This document shows, piece after piece, positions 24,392 to 33,052 of a stretch of 64,000 bases of DNA. The DNA lies in contig NZ_FMAE01000005.1 in assembly GCF_900094575.1 (NCBI RefSeq), positions 426,092 through 490,091 of the forward strand, written 5' to 3'. The DNA comes from Bradyrhizobium yuanmingense (lineage in GTDB: Bacteria > Pseudomonadota > Alphaproteobacteria > Rhizobiales > Xanthobacteraceae). Under the pieces are notes generated by a model that was given only the letters and a program-made list of their open reading frames with translations, was not told the origin of the DNA and did not search any database. How positions within the stretch are numbered: position 1 is the stretch's first letter; each line of letters starts with the position of its first letter. Made by a program: the position numbers and the translations under genes.

Positions 24392-25311
24392 GCAATGCCG
24401 CCACGATGAGACCGGGCCGGCCGGCGCTTCCCGAATGGGTGCGCCGGCTGCCCGAATATCTGACGATCTGGGTGCCGCTGCTGCTGTCGGCGGCGCACCT
24501 CGTCTCGTTTTCGCTCTGGACGATCTGGATCTCGTTCACGCCGTCCACCCTCGTTCCCGTTGCGGGCTGGGTCGGCTTGCGCAACTACACGGCGGTCACG
24601 GCATCGCGCAACTGGCAAATCGCCTTCGACAATTTGCTGCTGTTCGGCAGCGCTTTCGTGCTGCTGAGCGCAGCGACCGGCCTCATCCTCGCGATCCTGC
24701 TCGATCAGCGCATTCGTGGCGAGAACGTGCTGCGCTCCATCTTCCTCTATCCCCTGGCGGTGTCCTTCGTGGTCACCGGCACGGTCTGGAGCTGGCTGCT
24801 CAATCCCGGTCTCGGGATCCAGAAGCTGGTGCACGACCTCGGCTGGACCTCTTTTAAGTTCGACTGGCTGATCGACCGCGACATGGCGATCTGGACCATT
24901 GTCATCGCCGCGATCTGGCAATCCTGCGGCTTTGCCATGGCGCTGTTCCTTGCCGGCCTTCGCTCGGTCGATCCCGACATCATCAAGGCCGCGCAGATCG
25001 ACGGCGCGGGACCGGTCCGAACCTACCGGCGTATCATCCTGCCGTCGCTGTGGCCGATCACGGTCACCGTCGTGGTGATCCAGTTGCAGTTCGCGATCTC
25101 GACCTTCGATCTCGTGCGCGCACTCACCAACGGCGGACCAGGAATCGCGACCCAGCTGCCGGCACTCGTCGTCTACGACCTGATGTTCCAGCGCAGCCTG
25201 CTCGGCCGCGGCGCGGCGGCGGCCGTGCTGATGTTGCTCATTCTTCTCGCGGTGCTGCTGCCCTACGCGGCGTGGCGATACATCCAGCGACGGCGAGGCG
25301 CCCATGCCTGA
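24388..25311 (+). CDS. Sugar ABC transporter permease 1
   Basis: 307 residues, six membrane segments and the permease EAA loop DIIKAAQIDGAGPVRTYRRIILPSLWPI. A TTG start overlapping the previous stop (TTGA) with GAGG upstream is preferred; an in-frame ATG six codons later lacks a ribosome site. It pairs with the next permease to form the membrane channel and its loop docks on the ATPase. MalF/GtsB-type. Confidence 0.88.
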   Translation: MSNAATMRPGRPALPEWVRRLPEYLTIWVPLLLSAAHLVSFSLWTIWISFTPSTLVPVAGWVGLRNYTAVTASRNWQIAFDNLLLFGSAFVLLSAATGLILAILLDQRIRGENVLRSIFLYPLAVSFVVTGTVWSWLLNPGLGIQKLVHDLGWTSFKFDWLIDRDMAIWTIVIAAIWQSCGFAMALFLAGLRSVDPDIIKAAQIDGAGPVRTYRRIILPSLWPITVTVVVIQLQFAISTFDLVRALTNGGPGIATQLPALVVYDLMFQRSLLGRGAAAAVLMLLILLAVLLPYAAWRYIQRRRGAHA

Positions 25312-26161
25312 CCGCAGCTTCGCACCGACCCGGATCCTGATCTATCTCGCCGTCTTCTTGATCGCCGCGGCCTGGCTCGCGCCGCTCGTGGTCGTGGTGC
25401 TGAACTCGCTGCGGACCAACGAGGAGATCGCGCAGGGATCGATGATCGGCTGGCCGCAGCATCTGTCCTGGAGCAACTACGCCGCAGCCTGGAGCGGCTT
25501 CTGTGTCGCCGAGACCTGCGCCGGCATCCGGCCCTACATGCTGAACTCCGCGCTGGTCACGATTCCCGCCACGATCTTCTCCACCCTGCTCGGCGCAATC
25601 GCCGGTTACGCCGTGTCGCTCTGGCGCTTCCGAGGCGACAACTGGATCTATGGCATCGTGACGCTTGGCCTGTTCCTCCCCCAGCAGATGCGCCTGTTGC
25701 CCTGGACCATCGTGCTGCGGGACATCGGCCTCATCAACACGCTGACCGGCCTCGTGCTGATTCACACCATTCAGGGGCTCTCATTCACCACGCTGTTCTG
25801 CCGGAATTATTATGTCGCCATTCCCCATGAACTGATCAGGGCCGCCCGCATCGACGGCGCCGGCTTCTTCCGCATCTTCTGGCGCATCATCCTGCCGCTC
25901 TCAGGTCCCATCCTGATCGTCACGGTGATCTGGCAGTTCACCCATATCTGGAACGAGTTCCTCTATGGCGTGACGTTCACCACCGGCCAGCAGCAGCCCG
26001 TCACCGCAGCGCTTATCGCGCTGTCCGCCGCCGTCGCGGATATCCCGCAGCATGGCGTGCAGAGCGCAGCGGTGATCATCGCCGCGCTGCCCACGCTGTT
26101 GATCTACCTGCTCGGCGGCAAGTACTTCGTCCGCGGCCTGACTGCCGGGGCCGTGAAATGA
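25304..26161 (+). CDS. Sugar ABC transporter permease 2
   Basis: 285 residues, starting 8 bases inside the end of the first permease gene. It has six membrane segments, MLNSALVTIPATIFSTLLGAIAGYAVSLW and the EAA loop ELIRAARIDGAGFFRIFWRIILPLSGPI. It ends KYFVRGLTAGAVK, the usual terminus of MalG/GtsC-type permeases. It forms the second half of the transporter channel. Confidence 0.9.
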   Translation: MPDRSFAPTRILIYLAVFLIAAAWLAPLVVVVLNSLRTNEEIAQGSMIGWPQHLSWSNYAAAWSGFCVAETCAGIRPYMLNSALVTIPATIFSTLLGAIAGYAVSLWRFRGDNWIYGIVTLGLFLPQQMRLLPWTIVLRDIGLINTLTGLVLIHTIQGLSFTTLFCRNYYVAIPHELIRAARIDGAGFFRIFWRIILPLSGPILIVTVIWQFTHIWNEFLYGVTFTTGQQQPVTAALIALSAAVADIPQHGVQSAAVIIAALPTLLIYLLGGKYFVRGLTAGAVK

Positions 26162-26171
26162 TGGAGTTGTC

Positions 26172-27281
26172 ATGGCAGCACTGAGCATTCGCGCCCTGTC
26201 CAAGCGTTACGCCAATCTGGAGGTGCTGAAGGACATCGCGCTCGACATCGAGAGCGGCGAGTTCACCGTGCTGGTCGGCCCGTCCGGCTGCGGCAAGTCC
26301 ACCCTGCTCAACATCGTCGCCGGGCTCGACCGCCCGAGCGCGGGAACGATCGAAATCGGCGGCCGCGTGGTCAATGACGTCGCGCCGAAGGACCGCGACA
26401 TCGCCATGGTGTTCCAGTCCTACGCGCTCTATCCCTCGATGACCGTGCGCCAGAACATCACCTTCGGCATGGAATGCCGTCACGTTCCCAAAGCCGAGCA
26501 GGACGCTGCGGTCGGCCACGTCGCAAAACTGCTCCAGATCGAGCCGCTGCTCGGCCGCAAGCCCTCGCAATTGTCCGGCGGCCAGCGCCAGCGAGTGGCG
26601 ATGGGACGCGCGCTGGTGCGCAATCCCCTGCTCTTCCTGTTCGACGAACCGCTCTCCAATCTCGATGCCAAGCTGCGCGTCGAGATGCGGATGGAGATCA
26701 AGCGCCTGCACCAGCGCATCGGCGCCACCATCGTCTACGTCACCCACGACCAGATCGAGGCGATGACGATGGCGACGCGGATCGCCGTGATGCATCAGGG
26801 CAGCGTGCAGCAATTCGCCGATCCCGACACCGTGTACCGCTATCCCGCCAATCTGTTCGTCGCACGCTTCATGGGCTCGCCGCCGATGAACACCATGCCG
26901 GCGCGGCTCGAGGCCGAAAATGACGGTCCGGTCGTCGTGATCGGCGCGGGACGGCCCGACGAGCTTCGTCTGCGCCTGAGGGGATATGACGCCGCAGCAC
27001 CCTTTGTCGGGCGCAAGGTGGTGTTCGGAATCAGGCCGGAATGCATCGCTGAGGGGAGCCGCACGTTTTCCAGCGAAGCGCCTGTCCTCGTCGAGGCGCC
27101 GGTGGAGCTGGTCGAGCCCACCGGCGCCGAGACGATGGTGCTCCTGCGGCTCGGCGGCGAGCCCGCGATGGCACGAGTCTCGCCGGATATCCGCCCCGCG
27201 CCCGGCACGTCCGCCGCCTTCGCGCTCGACACCCGCCGCATTTGCCTGTTCGACCCCGAGACGGAGCGCCTGATCGCATGA
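26172..27281 (+). CDS. Sugar ABC transporter ATPase (MalK/UgpC-type)
   Basis: 369 residues. Walker A GPSGCGKST at 36-44, Q-loop FQSYALYPSM near 81, signature LSGGQRQR at 134-141, Walker B LLFLFDEPLSNLD and the switch His in YVTHDQIEAMTMATRIAVM. A C-terminal TOBE/OB regulatory domain (about residues 240-369) marks the MalK/UgpC branch. It powers import through the two permeases. Ten bases separate it from the permease gene, and its stop overlaps the SDR start as ATGA. Confidence 0.93.
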   Translation: MAALSIRALSKRYANLEVLKDIALDIESGEFTVLVGPSGCGKSTLLNIVAGLDRPSAGTIEIGGRVVNDVAPKDRDIAMVFQSYALYPSMTVRQNITFGMECRHVPKAEQDAAVGHVAKLLQIEPLLGRKPSQLSGGQRQRVAMGRALVRNPLLFLFDEPLSNLDAKLRVEMRMEIKRLHQRIGATIVYVTHDQIEAMTMATRIAVMHQGSVQQFADPDTVYRYPANLFVARFMGSPPMNTMPARLEAENDGPVVVIGAGRPDELRLRLRGYDAAAPFVGRKVVFGIRPECIAEGSRTFSSEAPVLVEAPVELVEPTGAETMVLLRLGGEPAMARVSPDIRPAPGTSAAFALDTRRICLFDPETERLIA

Positions 27282-28045
27282 CGAAGACGACCTATTCCAG
27301 CCTAGCCGGCAGCGTGGTGCTGATCACCGGAGGCGCCAGCGGCATCGGCGCCGCCTTCGTCCGGGCCTTCGCGGGCCAAGGCGCCCGGGTCGCCTTCTTC
27401 GACATCGATAAGGACGCCGGCGAAGCCCTGGTGCGGGAAATAGCGGCCTCGTCCGGGCCTGCGCCGCTGTTCGTGCCCTGCGATCTCCTCGACATCGATG
27501 CCCTGCGCAGCGCGATGGCAGAAGCCCGCCGCTCGCTTGGCGACGCCGCCGTTCTCGTCAACAACGCCGCCAACGATCAGCGCCAGGCTCTCGCCGAGGT
27601 CACGCCGTCCGAGTTCGACTGGATGATCGGCGTCAATCTCAAGCACGTCTTCTTCGCGGCGCAAGCGGTGGTGCCACAGATGCAGGCGCGCGGCGGCGGC
27701 TCGATCATCAACATGTCGTCGATCGCCTGGATGCGCGGCGCGCCGGCACTGCCGGTCTACGCCGCGGCGAAAGCGGCGATCGTCGGCTTCACCAACTCGC
27801 TGGCGCGCTCCGTCGGTCCCGACCGCATTCGCGTCAACGCGATCGCGCCGGGCATGGTCATCACCGAGCGCCAGCGCAGGCTGTGGTATCCGGACGATCG
27901 GGTCATCGCCGAGATACGCTCGCGCCAGGCGGTGCCCGATGCGGTAACGCCCGAAGACATTGCCAATATGGCACTGTTCCTCGCCTCCGACGAAAGCCAG
28001 CGCATCACCAGCCAGTGTTTCAGGGTTGATGGCGGACTCGCCTAG
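27278..28045 (+). CDS. SDR-family dehydrogenase linked to sugar transporter
   Basis: 255 residues. The cofactor motif TGGASGIG is at 17-24, NNAAN at 95-99, and the catalytic triad is Ser147/148 (NMSS), Tyr161 and Lys165 (YAAAKAA). PGMVITERQ and a terminal SQCFRVDGGLA are standard for classical SDRs. An Asp/Ile/Asp after the second strand (FFDIDKD) points to NAD preference. Translational coupling to the ATPase gene says it acts on the imported sugar, for example as an aldose dehydrogenase; the substrate cannot be named from sequence. Confidence 0.88.
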   Translation: MTKTTYSSLAGSVVLITGGASGIGAAFVRAFAGQGARVAFFDIDKDAGEALVREIAASSGPAPLFVPCDLLDIDALRSAMAEARRSLGDAAVLVNNAANDQRQALAEVTPSEFDWMIGVNLKHVFFAAQAVVPQMQARGGGSIINMSSIAWMRGAPALPVYAAAKAAIVGFTNSLARSVGPDRIRVNAIAPGMVITERQRRLWYPDDRVIAEIRSRQAVPDAVTPEDIANMALFLASDESQRITSQCFRVDGGLA

Positions 28046-28175
28046 GCCGGTGCGCATAAGACCGTTCGAGTGCCCTTTGCTTAGCCCTACGTGACGTTCG
28101 ACAATAGTGATTGGAACTAGGAAACCTTGGGAGGTTCGCGCGTTTAGGGGCCGGAGCAAGCCGTGGAGGAGAAGC

Positions 28176-28493
28176 ATGCGAACAGCAATTCTCGCATTGA
28201 TTGTAGTTGCCGGAAGCGCAATGAGCTTCCAAGCAACGGCCCAACAGCAAAAGGCCGCACCCAGTGAGCAAACCAAGGAGGAGATGAAGCGCGACGTGGA
28301 CCGGGAGCTCAAGGCTGGCCAGCCCAACGAGCAGATGCAGCGCGATGCGGACAAAGGGATCAAGACCCGCAACTCCGGAGAGTCCGGATACGTGGCCGAT
28401 CAAGACAAGCCGGCCGCTTCGGCGCATCCTCCGGGCCGACCGGGAAGTGAGCAGACCACGGGTTCGGGTAGCCAGACCGGCACTCCGAAATAG
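28176..28493 (+). CDS. Small periplasmic hydrophilic protein
   Basis: ATG follows GGAGGAGAAGC. A signal peptide (MRTAILALIVVAGSAMSFQA, cleavage after ATA or QATA) leads to about 80 very hydrophilic residues rich in Lys, Glu, Gln, Gly and Ser (EQTKEEMKRDVDRELKAGQP). It ends in a low-complexity GSGSQTG tail. It looks intrinsically disordered, as found in stress-related periplasmic proteins of rhizobia. No named family is recognised. It is 130 bases beyond the SDR gene and likely separate from the sugar operon. Confidence 0.6.
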   Translation: MRTAILALIVVAGSAMSFQATAQQQKAAPSEQTKEEMKRDVDRELKAGQPNEQMQRDADKGIKTRNSGESGYVADQDKPAASAHPPGRPGSEQTTGSGSQTGTPK

Positions 28494-28803
28494 AACACTC
28501 GGCCTGCTCTGCGTCTACGGCGAGTTGCGCGGGCGCCGGAAGTGGCCAATTCACGGGTCGCATGCGGTCCCGGGTTAGCGGGTCGTCCGCCTGGTTGCCG
28601 CCCAAATGTCCTCCCGGGGTCAGTATGTCGCGCTCAGTGTACGCGTGGAGCGAGACCCCGGGGGCAAGTGCGGGCCGTCATAGGGCGCACAAGCGCCAGT
28701 CGAGGCAAGGACGGCCTCCGCGTTCTGTCCACCGCCGATAGCCGACATCCAAGCTGCCTCAAATTATCCGGCTAAGGGCCACGGTGCGACCTGGAGCGGG
28801 ATG
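28494..28803. other. Intergenic region without visible genes
   Basis: About 310 bases of G/C-rich sequence lie between the small periplasmic protein gene and the convergent phytochelatin-synthase-like gene. Short frames exist in several phases but none has a ribosome site or recognisable product. No clear terminator is seen. Confidence 0.4.
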
Positions 28804-29466
28804 TTACTCTATGAACAGCAGTCCCCTCTTCTTATCGCCGTCAAACGTATTTACAGCGTCGAACAGCCGCTTCCGTTCGACTAGCCACGGCTGGAAATCG
28901 AAATTGACATCGAGCACGAAAACGAGGTCTTCGGCTTCGAAATAGCCCCCAATTGGGGAATGGTGTCCACTACCAGCACCAAAAATATGAGCGCGATCGA
29001 AATTCACGATGTAGCGTCGCCGCGGATCGTTGGAGCGACGGAGATGCTCCAGAAACTCATTTTCGCTGAGATCGCGCAAGACAGTAACTTTCCGGCTGGT
29101 GTTGGACTGGGCGATGTTGGCCAGTTCGTCAAGCGTGAGCCCCATGATGCATACGCCTGTCCAGCAACTCCACGTCCCGGCCAACACCTTGCCTTCCGTC
29201 CTTGCCGCCTCGCCAAGGGACCGATACGCATTTGCAACAGCGGCAGGTCCGCAGCGAGAGCCATTTGACTGCCAATCAACGTGTCCTTCAAATGTTGCTG
29301 CCACGGGCAGGTGCCACGCACGCTCAATAAGCTCCGGAGTACGTGTGACCGATGAGGCTATGGCTTCTGATGGCACGTGCGATTGATTGACCACCAGGGC
29401 TCCGGCACACACCAGACTCAGGGCAATCACCAAGCTACTGATGCTTACGCGGTGCCATCGCTTCAT
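28804..29466 (-). CDS. Exported phytochelatin-synthase-like peptidase (C83)
   Basis: 220 residues, with an N-terminal signal/anchor (MKRWHRVSISSLVIALSLV, then CAGALVV). The catalytic Cys is at 72 (GSRCGPAAVANAYRSLGE), His at 168/169 (GSGHHSPIGGY) and Asp at 186 (FVLDVNFDFQPWL), the Cys-His-Asp set of phytochelatin synthase. MxxLDELANIA and the terminal DxKKRGLLFIE also fit. Bacterial members usually act as glutathione gamma-Glu-Cys peptidases rather than making phytochelatins. It would act outside the cytoplasm or at the membrane, perhaps in glutathione turnover or metal handling. It stands alone on the minus strand. Confidence 0.75.
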   Translation of the reverse strand: MKRWHRVSISSLVIALSLVCAGALVVNQSHVPSEAIASSVTRTPELIERAWHLPVAATFEGHVDWQSNGSRCGPAAVANAYRSLGEAARTEGKVLAGTWSCWTGVCIMGLTLDELANIAQSNTSRKVTVLRDLSENEFLEHLRRSNDPRRRYIVNFDRAHIFGAGSGHHSPIGGYFEAEDLVFVLDVNFDFQPWLVERKRLFDAVNTFDGDKKRGLLFIE

Positions 29467-29723
29467 GGATCGGAACCTTGGCGGCAATGACGACTTAGGC
29501 GCGCAAATTATACTCGGAAGCCGGAGAGCGCGAAGAAGATACCTGTCCGCGTTCGTCCGGGCTGAAAATGCGAACATAATCTCCGACAGGACGACCCGAG
29601 TTCTTCTTTGGGTCGAACAGGAAAGTGACAGCCAATCGGACCCTTTCCGCGGCATCCCCGAGATGTATCAGCGTCGAGATCTCAGTGCTAGACTTCCTGC
29701 TCCTACCGATTAGGAGGACGAAC

Positions 29724-29939
29724 ATGCCCGATAGCGTCTACAAGGTCATTGAACTGGTCGGTACTAGCAGCGACTCATGGGAGAAGGCGGCCGCTAACGC
29801 AGTCGAGCAAGCTGCTAAATCTCTCCGAGATCTCCGCATTGCAGAAGTCGTCAAGCTCGATATGCAACTGGATGACAAGGGAAAAGTTGAGGCCTATCGC
29901 GCCAAGCTCAACGTATCGTTCAAGTTCGAGGGCTCCTGA
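29724..29939 (+). CDS. Dodecin family flavin-binding protein
   Basis: 71 residues covering the whole dodecin fold: VYKVIELVGTSSDSWEKAAANAVEQAAKSLRDLRIAEV and MQLDDKGKVEAYRAKLNVSFKFEG. Dodecins assemble as 12-mers that store flavin or CoA and protect cells from free flavin. The TAGGAGGACGAAC ribosome site precedes ATG. It faces away from the phytochelatin-synthase-like gene, with about 255 bases of shared upstream region. Confidence 0.92.
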   Translation: MPDSVYKVIELVGTSSDSWEKAAANAVEQAAKSLRDLRIAEVVKLDMQLDDKGKVEAYRAKLNVSFKFEGS

Positions 29940-30077
29940 GCCTCAGCACCTCGCCGCTTCGGGCGAGGACGGCTCATTGGACAGGCGCGTTGCGGTCCGC
30001 CAGCCGGACGCTGTGGCCCATCCCGGAAGTTGGCACTAGTCCGAGCGGGACCGAAATGCTTTGATGCGCAGGAGCGT

Positions 30078-30407
30078 ATGGCGCGTGGTGGCCCCATGTA
30101 CATGGTCATTCGCAAGTACAGCAAGGTTCGTTCGGTCGCGGACGCCGCTCGTCGCGCCAAGAGCGGCGTTGGTGAGATCCTAAGACAATCGCAGGGATTC
30201 AAATCTTACCATGTGCTGGATGCGGGCGACGGTGTCGGTATCGCGGTGATGATATTTGACGACCGCGAAAGCGCCAACGCAGCGAACGCCAAGATACTGG
30301 CATTTGTTCAAGCCAGTCTACCGGACCTCGAACTTGGAGTTCCTGAAATCGCTGCCGGCGAGGTTTTGGTGAACATAGAGCCCAATGGGTCCTCGGGCAT
30401 CAAGTAG
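30078..30407 (+). CDS. Small ABM-like (ferredoxin-fold) protein
   Basis: 109 residues if the ATG after CAGGAGCGT is used; two later ATGs (MYMVIRKY) are alternatives. YMVIRKYSKVRSVADAARRAKSGVGEILRQSQGFKSYHVLDAGDGVGIAVMIFDDRESANAANAKILAFV follows the strand-helix-strand-strand order of antibiotic-biosynthesis-monooxygenase-like dimers. The classic ABM catalytic residues are not obvious. I recall such stand-alone proteins as common in rhizobia. Function is unknown. Confidence 0.65.
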   Translation: MARGGPMYMVIRKYSKVRSVADAARRAKSGVGEILRQSQGFKSYHVLDAGDGVGIAVMIFDDRESANAANAKILAFVQASLPDLELGVPEIAAGEVLVNIEPNGSSGIK

Positions 30408-30555
30408 CCGAAAACGCTGCCTGTTGCATGGCCCGCCGCCCGCTGATCGTGCAGTCTACCCGACCTGCATCGCGTTTGCGGCGGTCGCGCCCCGGCACCG
30501 GCATATGCCGGCCAAGAATCTGGCGACTGCGCTAATTTTCGAGGAGCACAATGCC

Positions 30556-30741
30556 ATGAAGCAACACACCTCCGAAGCATTTTCCACCACAGCCAGGAAA
30601 CTGCTCATGCGGATGCGCATCGTGATGCCACCCAGGGACCCCGATGAAGACGAGGAGGATGAAGACGAGGAGGACGAAGACGAGGATGAGCAAGATGATG
30701 CCGACGAACCGGCGGTCGTGCGCGAGCCGGACGAAGACTAG
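30556..30741 (+). CDS. 61-residue protein with extreme acidic tail
   Basis: The first 28 residues are basic and helix-like (TSEAFSTTARKLLMRMRIV). Then 20-odd residues are almost only Asp and Glu in a repeating GAxGAxGAx codon run, ending VVREPDED. GGAG lies about 11 bases before the ATG. Low-complexity acidic tails act as DNA mimics, calcium binders or charge tags, but nothing here decides. The underlying DNA is a short imperfect trinucleotide/hexanucleotide repeat, so its length probably varies between strains. Confidence 0.5.
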   Translation: MKQHTSEAFSTTARKLLMRMRIVMPPRDPDEDEEDEDEEDEDEDEQDDADEPAVVREPDED

Positions 30742-30780
30742 ACTAGCCGGTGTCTGGCAGTCGCCGTTATACTATCTCTG

Positions 30781-31107
30781 ATGGGCTGGGATGCGAAAGA
30801 CATAGCGCTTCTCAAAAGGCTCTGGTCCGCGGGGCAGAGCGCGGCGCAGATTGCGCGCCATCTCGGCTGCAGTCGTAACGCGGTATGCGGTATGCTGAAC
30901 CGTCTGGGCCTGAAGCGCGGCCACAAGCCGCCCACAGCGCAGCCCCAGATAAGGCCGGCCCCGAAGCTGAGGCCGTCGTCGGCCGCCTGCGCCCGTCCCA
31001 TCGCGCGGAGGGTGTCGCCGAGTACAGCAGAGAGGGAGCTGCCAAAGGAATTCAGCCGGCAGCAGCTTTACGCCATTCTGGCTGAGGCGGTCAGAAACAC
31101 TGGTTAA
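30781..31107 (+). CDS. GcrA-like cell-cycle regulator homologue
   Basis: 108 residues starting MGWDAKDIALLKRLWSAGQSAAQIARHLGCSRNAVCGMLNRLGL. This is the GcrA N-terminal helix-turn-helix (W-x-x-x-x-x-x-x-L-K-x-L-W-x-x-G-x-S-A-x-Q-I-A, then S-R-N-A-V). Authentic GcrA is about 170 residues and binds sigma-70 and methylated GANTC sites; here the middle is a short Pro/Arg-rich linker and the C-terminal sigma-binding part is hard to recognise. It may be a shortened paralogue. It starts 39 bases after the acidic-protein gene. Confidence 0.75.
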   Translation: MGWDAKDIALLKRLWSAGQSAAQIARHLGCSRNAVCGMLNRLGLKRGHKPPTAQPQIRPAPKLRPSSAACARPIARRVSPSTAERELPKEFSRQQLYAILAEAVRNTG

Positions 31108-31407
31108 GAGCTCACCACGAACGTCCTTGCCCTCCCGTCCATGTCGGCCGCGTCGTTACTTTGCAAATAAGCGTCGGCCACCCGCGAGACAGAAACAGGG
31201 CCCACCTCACACGCATACGTTGATGGAACCGGGTTTTAGCTCGCGTTGTTTCGGCTCGGGGTCGTCACAGCCACGTCGCTATAGAGAAGCCCTGTATACG
31301 GGAGTATAGTCGCCAAAGGCATATTCCCGATCGATCTTGATCGGCTCCGGGGGGACGCGATCCGGCACGAGAAATCTGTCGATTGATCCATCACGCGTGA
31401 GCAAGAG
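31108..31407. other. Intergenic region without visible genes
   Basis: About 300 bases between the GcrA-like gene and the histidine kinase gene contain no supported gene. The kinase promoter should lie here. Confidence 0.4.
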
Positions 31408-32949
31408 ATGATCATGCAACATGCGATTGAAGTGCCGTCGGTCGCCCTCGATTCGAATGAGTGCAAGCGCCCCGAGGAGGCACTGCGCGAGAGCGAGGAG
31501 CGCTTTCGCACGCTGGTGCAATTCTCCTTCGATGTGTACTGGGAAACGGACGCGGAGCATCGCTTCATCCGCCAAGAGTTCGCCGAGACGCTTCCCGAGC
31601 CGCCGGTCTCCGAGATCGGCAGGACACGATGGGAGATCCCGTATCTCGAACCTGACGCAGATGGCTGGCGCAAACACCGGGAGATACTCGACGCTCACCT
31701 CCCGTTTCGCGATTTCGAGCTCGCGCGGCCGATGCCCGACGGCGGCAAACGCTATATTTCCGTCTCTGGGCTGCCCATCTTTGACAAGACAGGGAACTTC
31801 GTGGGTTACCGAGGTGTGGGGCGCCACATCACGGAGCGCAAGCGCGCCGAACAGGCGCTGATCGAGAGCGAGGCCCGTTTCCGTACCTTCGTGGACCACG
31901 CGACCGATACGTTCATGCTGCACAGTGAAGATGGTCACGTTCTCGATGTGAATCGGAATGCCTGCGAAAGTCTCGGCTACAGCCGGACCGAACTGGTTGG
32001 GGCAACTGCGGCCTTGTTCGATCTGGAGATGGATGAAGCGACTTGGCGTCGCAACCGCGAGCGTCTCAAGGCCGGCGGCATCGCCACGCTCGAGAGGCGC
32101 TATTGCCGAAAGGATGGCACTGTGTTTCCCGTCGAAGTTCGTATGCGCGAGTTCTGCGAAGTCGGACAGTCACGAATCATTTGTCTGAGCCGCGACATCA
32201 CCGAACGGAAGCGAACCGCCGAGACGTTCCGCGAGATGCAAGCTGAACTAACACACGCCAATCGCGCGGCGGCAATGGGCCAGGTCACGGCTTCGGTGAC
32301 ACACGAACTAAGCCAACCAATCACCGCGGTGCTCTGCAACGCAGAGGCCGCACTGAACTGGCTAGGAACACAATCTCCGAATTTCGAAAAGGCACAGCAG
32401 GCGCTCGTATCCATCGTCACAGAAGCCAAGCGAGGCGGCGAGATCATCAGTTGGATCCGTTCCTTGATCAAGAAAGCTCCGGCGCCGAAGGAGAGCGTCG
32501 ATGTCAATGGTGCAATCCTGGACGTGATCACCATCGCCCGTAGCGAGCTGCTCAAACATGATGTCTCGATCCAGACCGACCTCGCTCCGGGCTTGCCGCT
32601 CGTGAAGGGCTATCGCGTTCAGCTGCAACAGGTGGTTCTCAATTTGATCCTCAACGCGATCGAGGCAATGAACTGTGTCGACGTTGGCGGACGAGAGCTG
32701 CGGATCAGCACGGCTGCAGATGCTTCAAATCTCGTTGTTGTCGCCGTACGGGATACCGGACCTGGACTTGACGTCGCAATCGTTGACCGCCTGTTCGAGC
32801 CCTTCTACACCACCAAGCCGGACGGAACCGGCATGGGCTTGTCGATTTGCCAATCGATCATCGAGGCGCACGGAGGACGACTTTGGACTGGTGCCAATGA
32901 ACCACAGGGGGCGGCGTTTCACTTTAGTCTGCCTTCGCAACAGGAGTGA
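31408..32949 (+). CDS. Orphan PAS-PAS sensor histidine kinase
   Basis: 513 residues with no membrane segment, so cytoplasmic. PAS domain 1 (about 28-148, with an EERFRTLVQFSFDVYWETD start and GVGRHITERKRAE exit), PAS domain 2 (about 155-270), HisKA with the phospho-acceptor His299 in TASVTHELSQPITAV, and a complete HATPase (NLILNAIEAM, VRDTGPGLD, FYTTKPDGTGMGL). The layout recalls FixL-type rhizobial kinases, but the usual heme-PAS His is not obvious. There is no receiver domain and no response regulator next to it, so its partner lies elsewhere. Confidence 0.88.
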   Translation: MIMQHAIEVPSVALDSNECKRPEEALRESEERFRTLVQFSFDVYWETDAEHRFIRQEFAETLPEPPVSEIGRTRWEIPYLEPDADGWRKHREILDAHLPFRDFELARPMPDGGKRYISVSGLPIFDKTGNFVGYRGVGRHITERKRAEQALIESEARFRTFVDHATDTFMLHSEDGHVLDVNRNACESLGYSRTELVGATAALFDLEMDEATWRRNRERLKAGGIATLERRYCRKDGTVFPVEVRMREFCEVGQSRIICLSRDITERKRTAETFREMQAELTHANRAAAMGQVTASVTHELSQPITAVLCNAEAALNWLGTQSPNFEKAQQALVSIVTEAKRGGEIISWIRSLIKKAPAPKESVDVNGAILDVITIARSELLKHDVSIQTDLAPGLPLVKGYRVQLQQVVLNLILNAIEAMNCVDVGGRELRISTAADASNLVVVAVRDTGPGLDVAIVDRLFEPFYTTKPDGTGMGLSICQSIIEAHGGRLWTGANEPQGAAFHFSLPSQQE

Positions 32950-33052
32950 TCCACGTCGCTTTAGCGTAACTCACGCCTTCGCTGTTGCGTTTCTTGGCGT
33001 CTGCTCTTTGGAGGGCAGCTCACGCTTTGGAGGGGGCGGCTCAAGCAGACTT

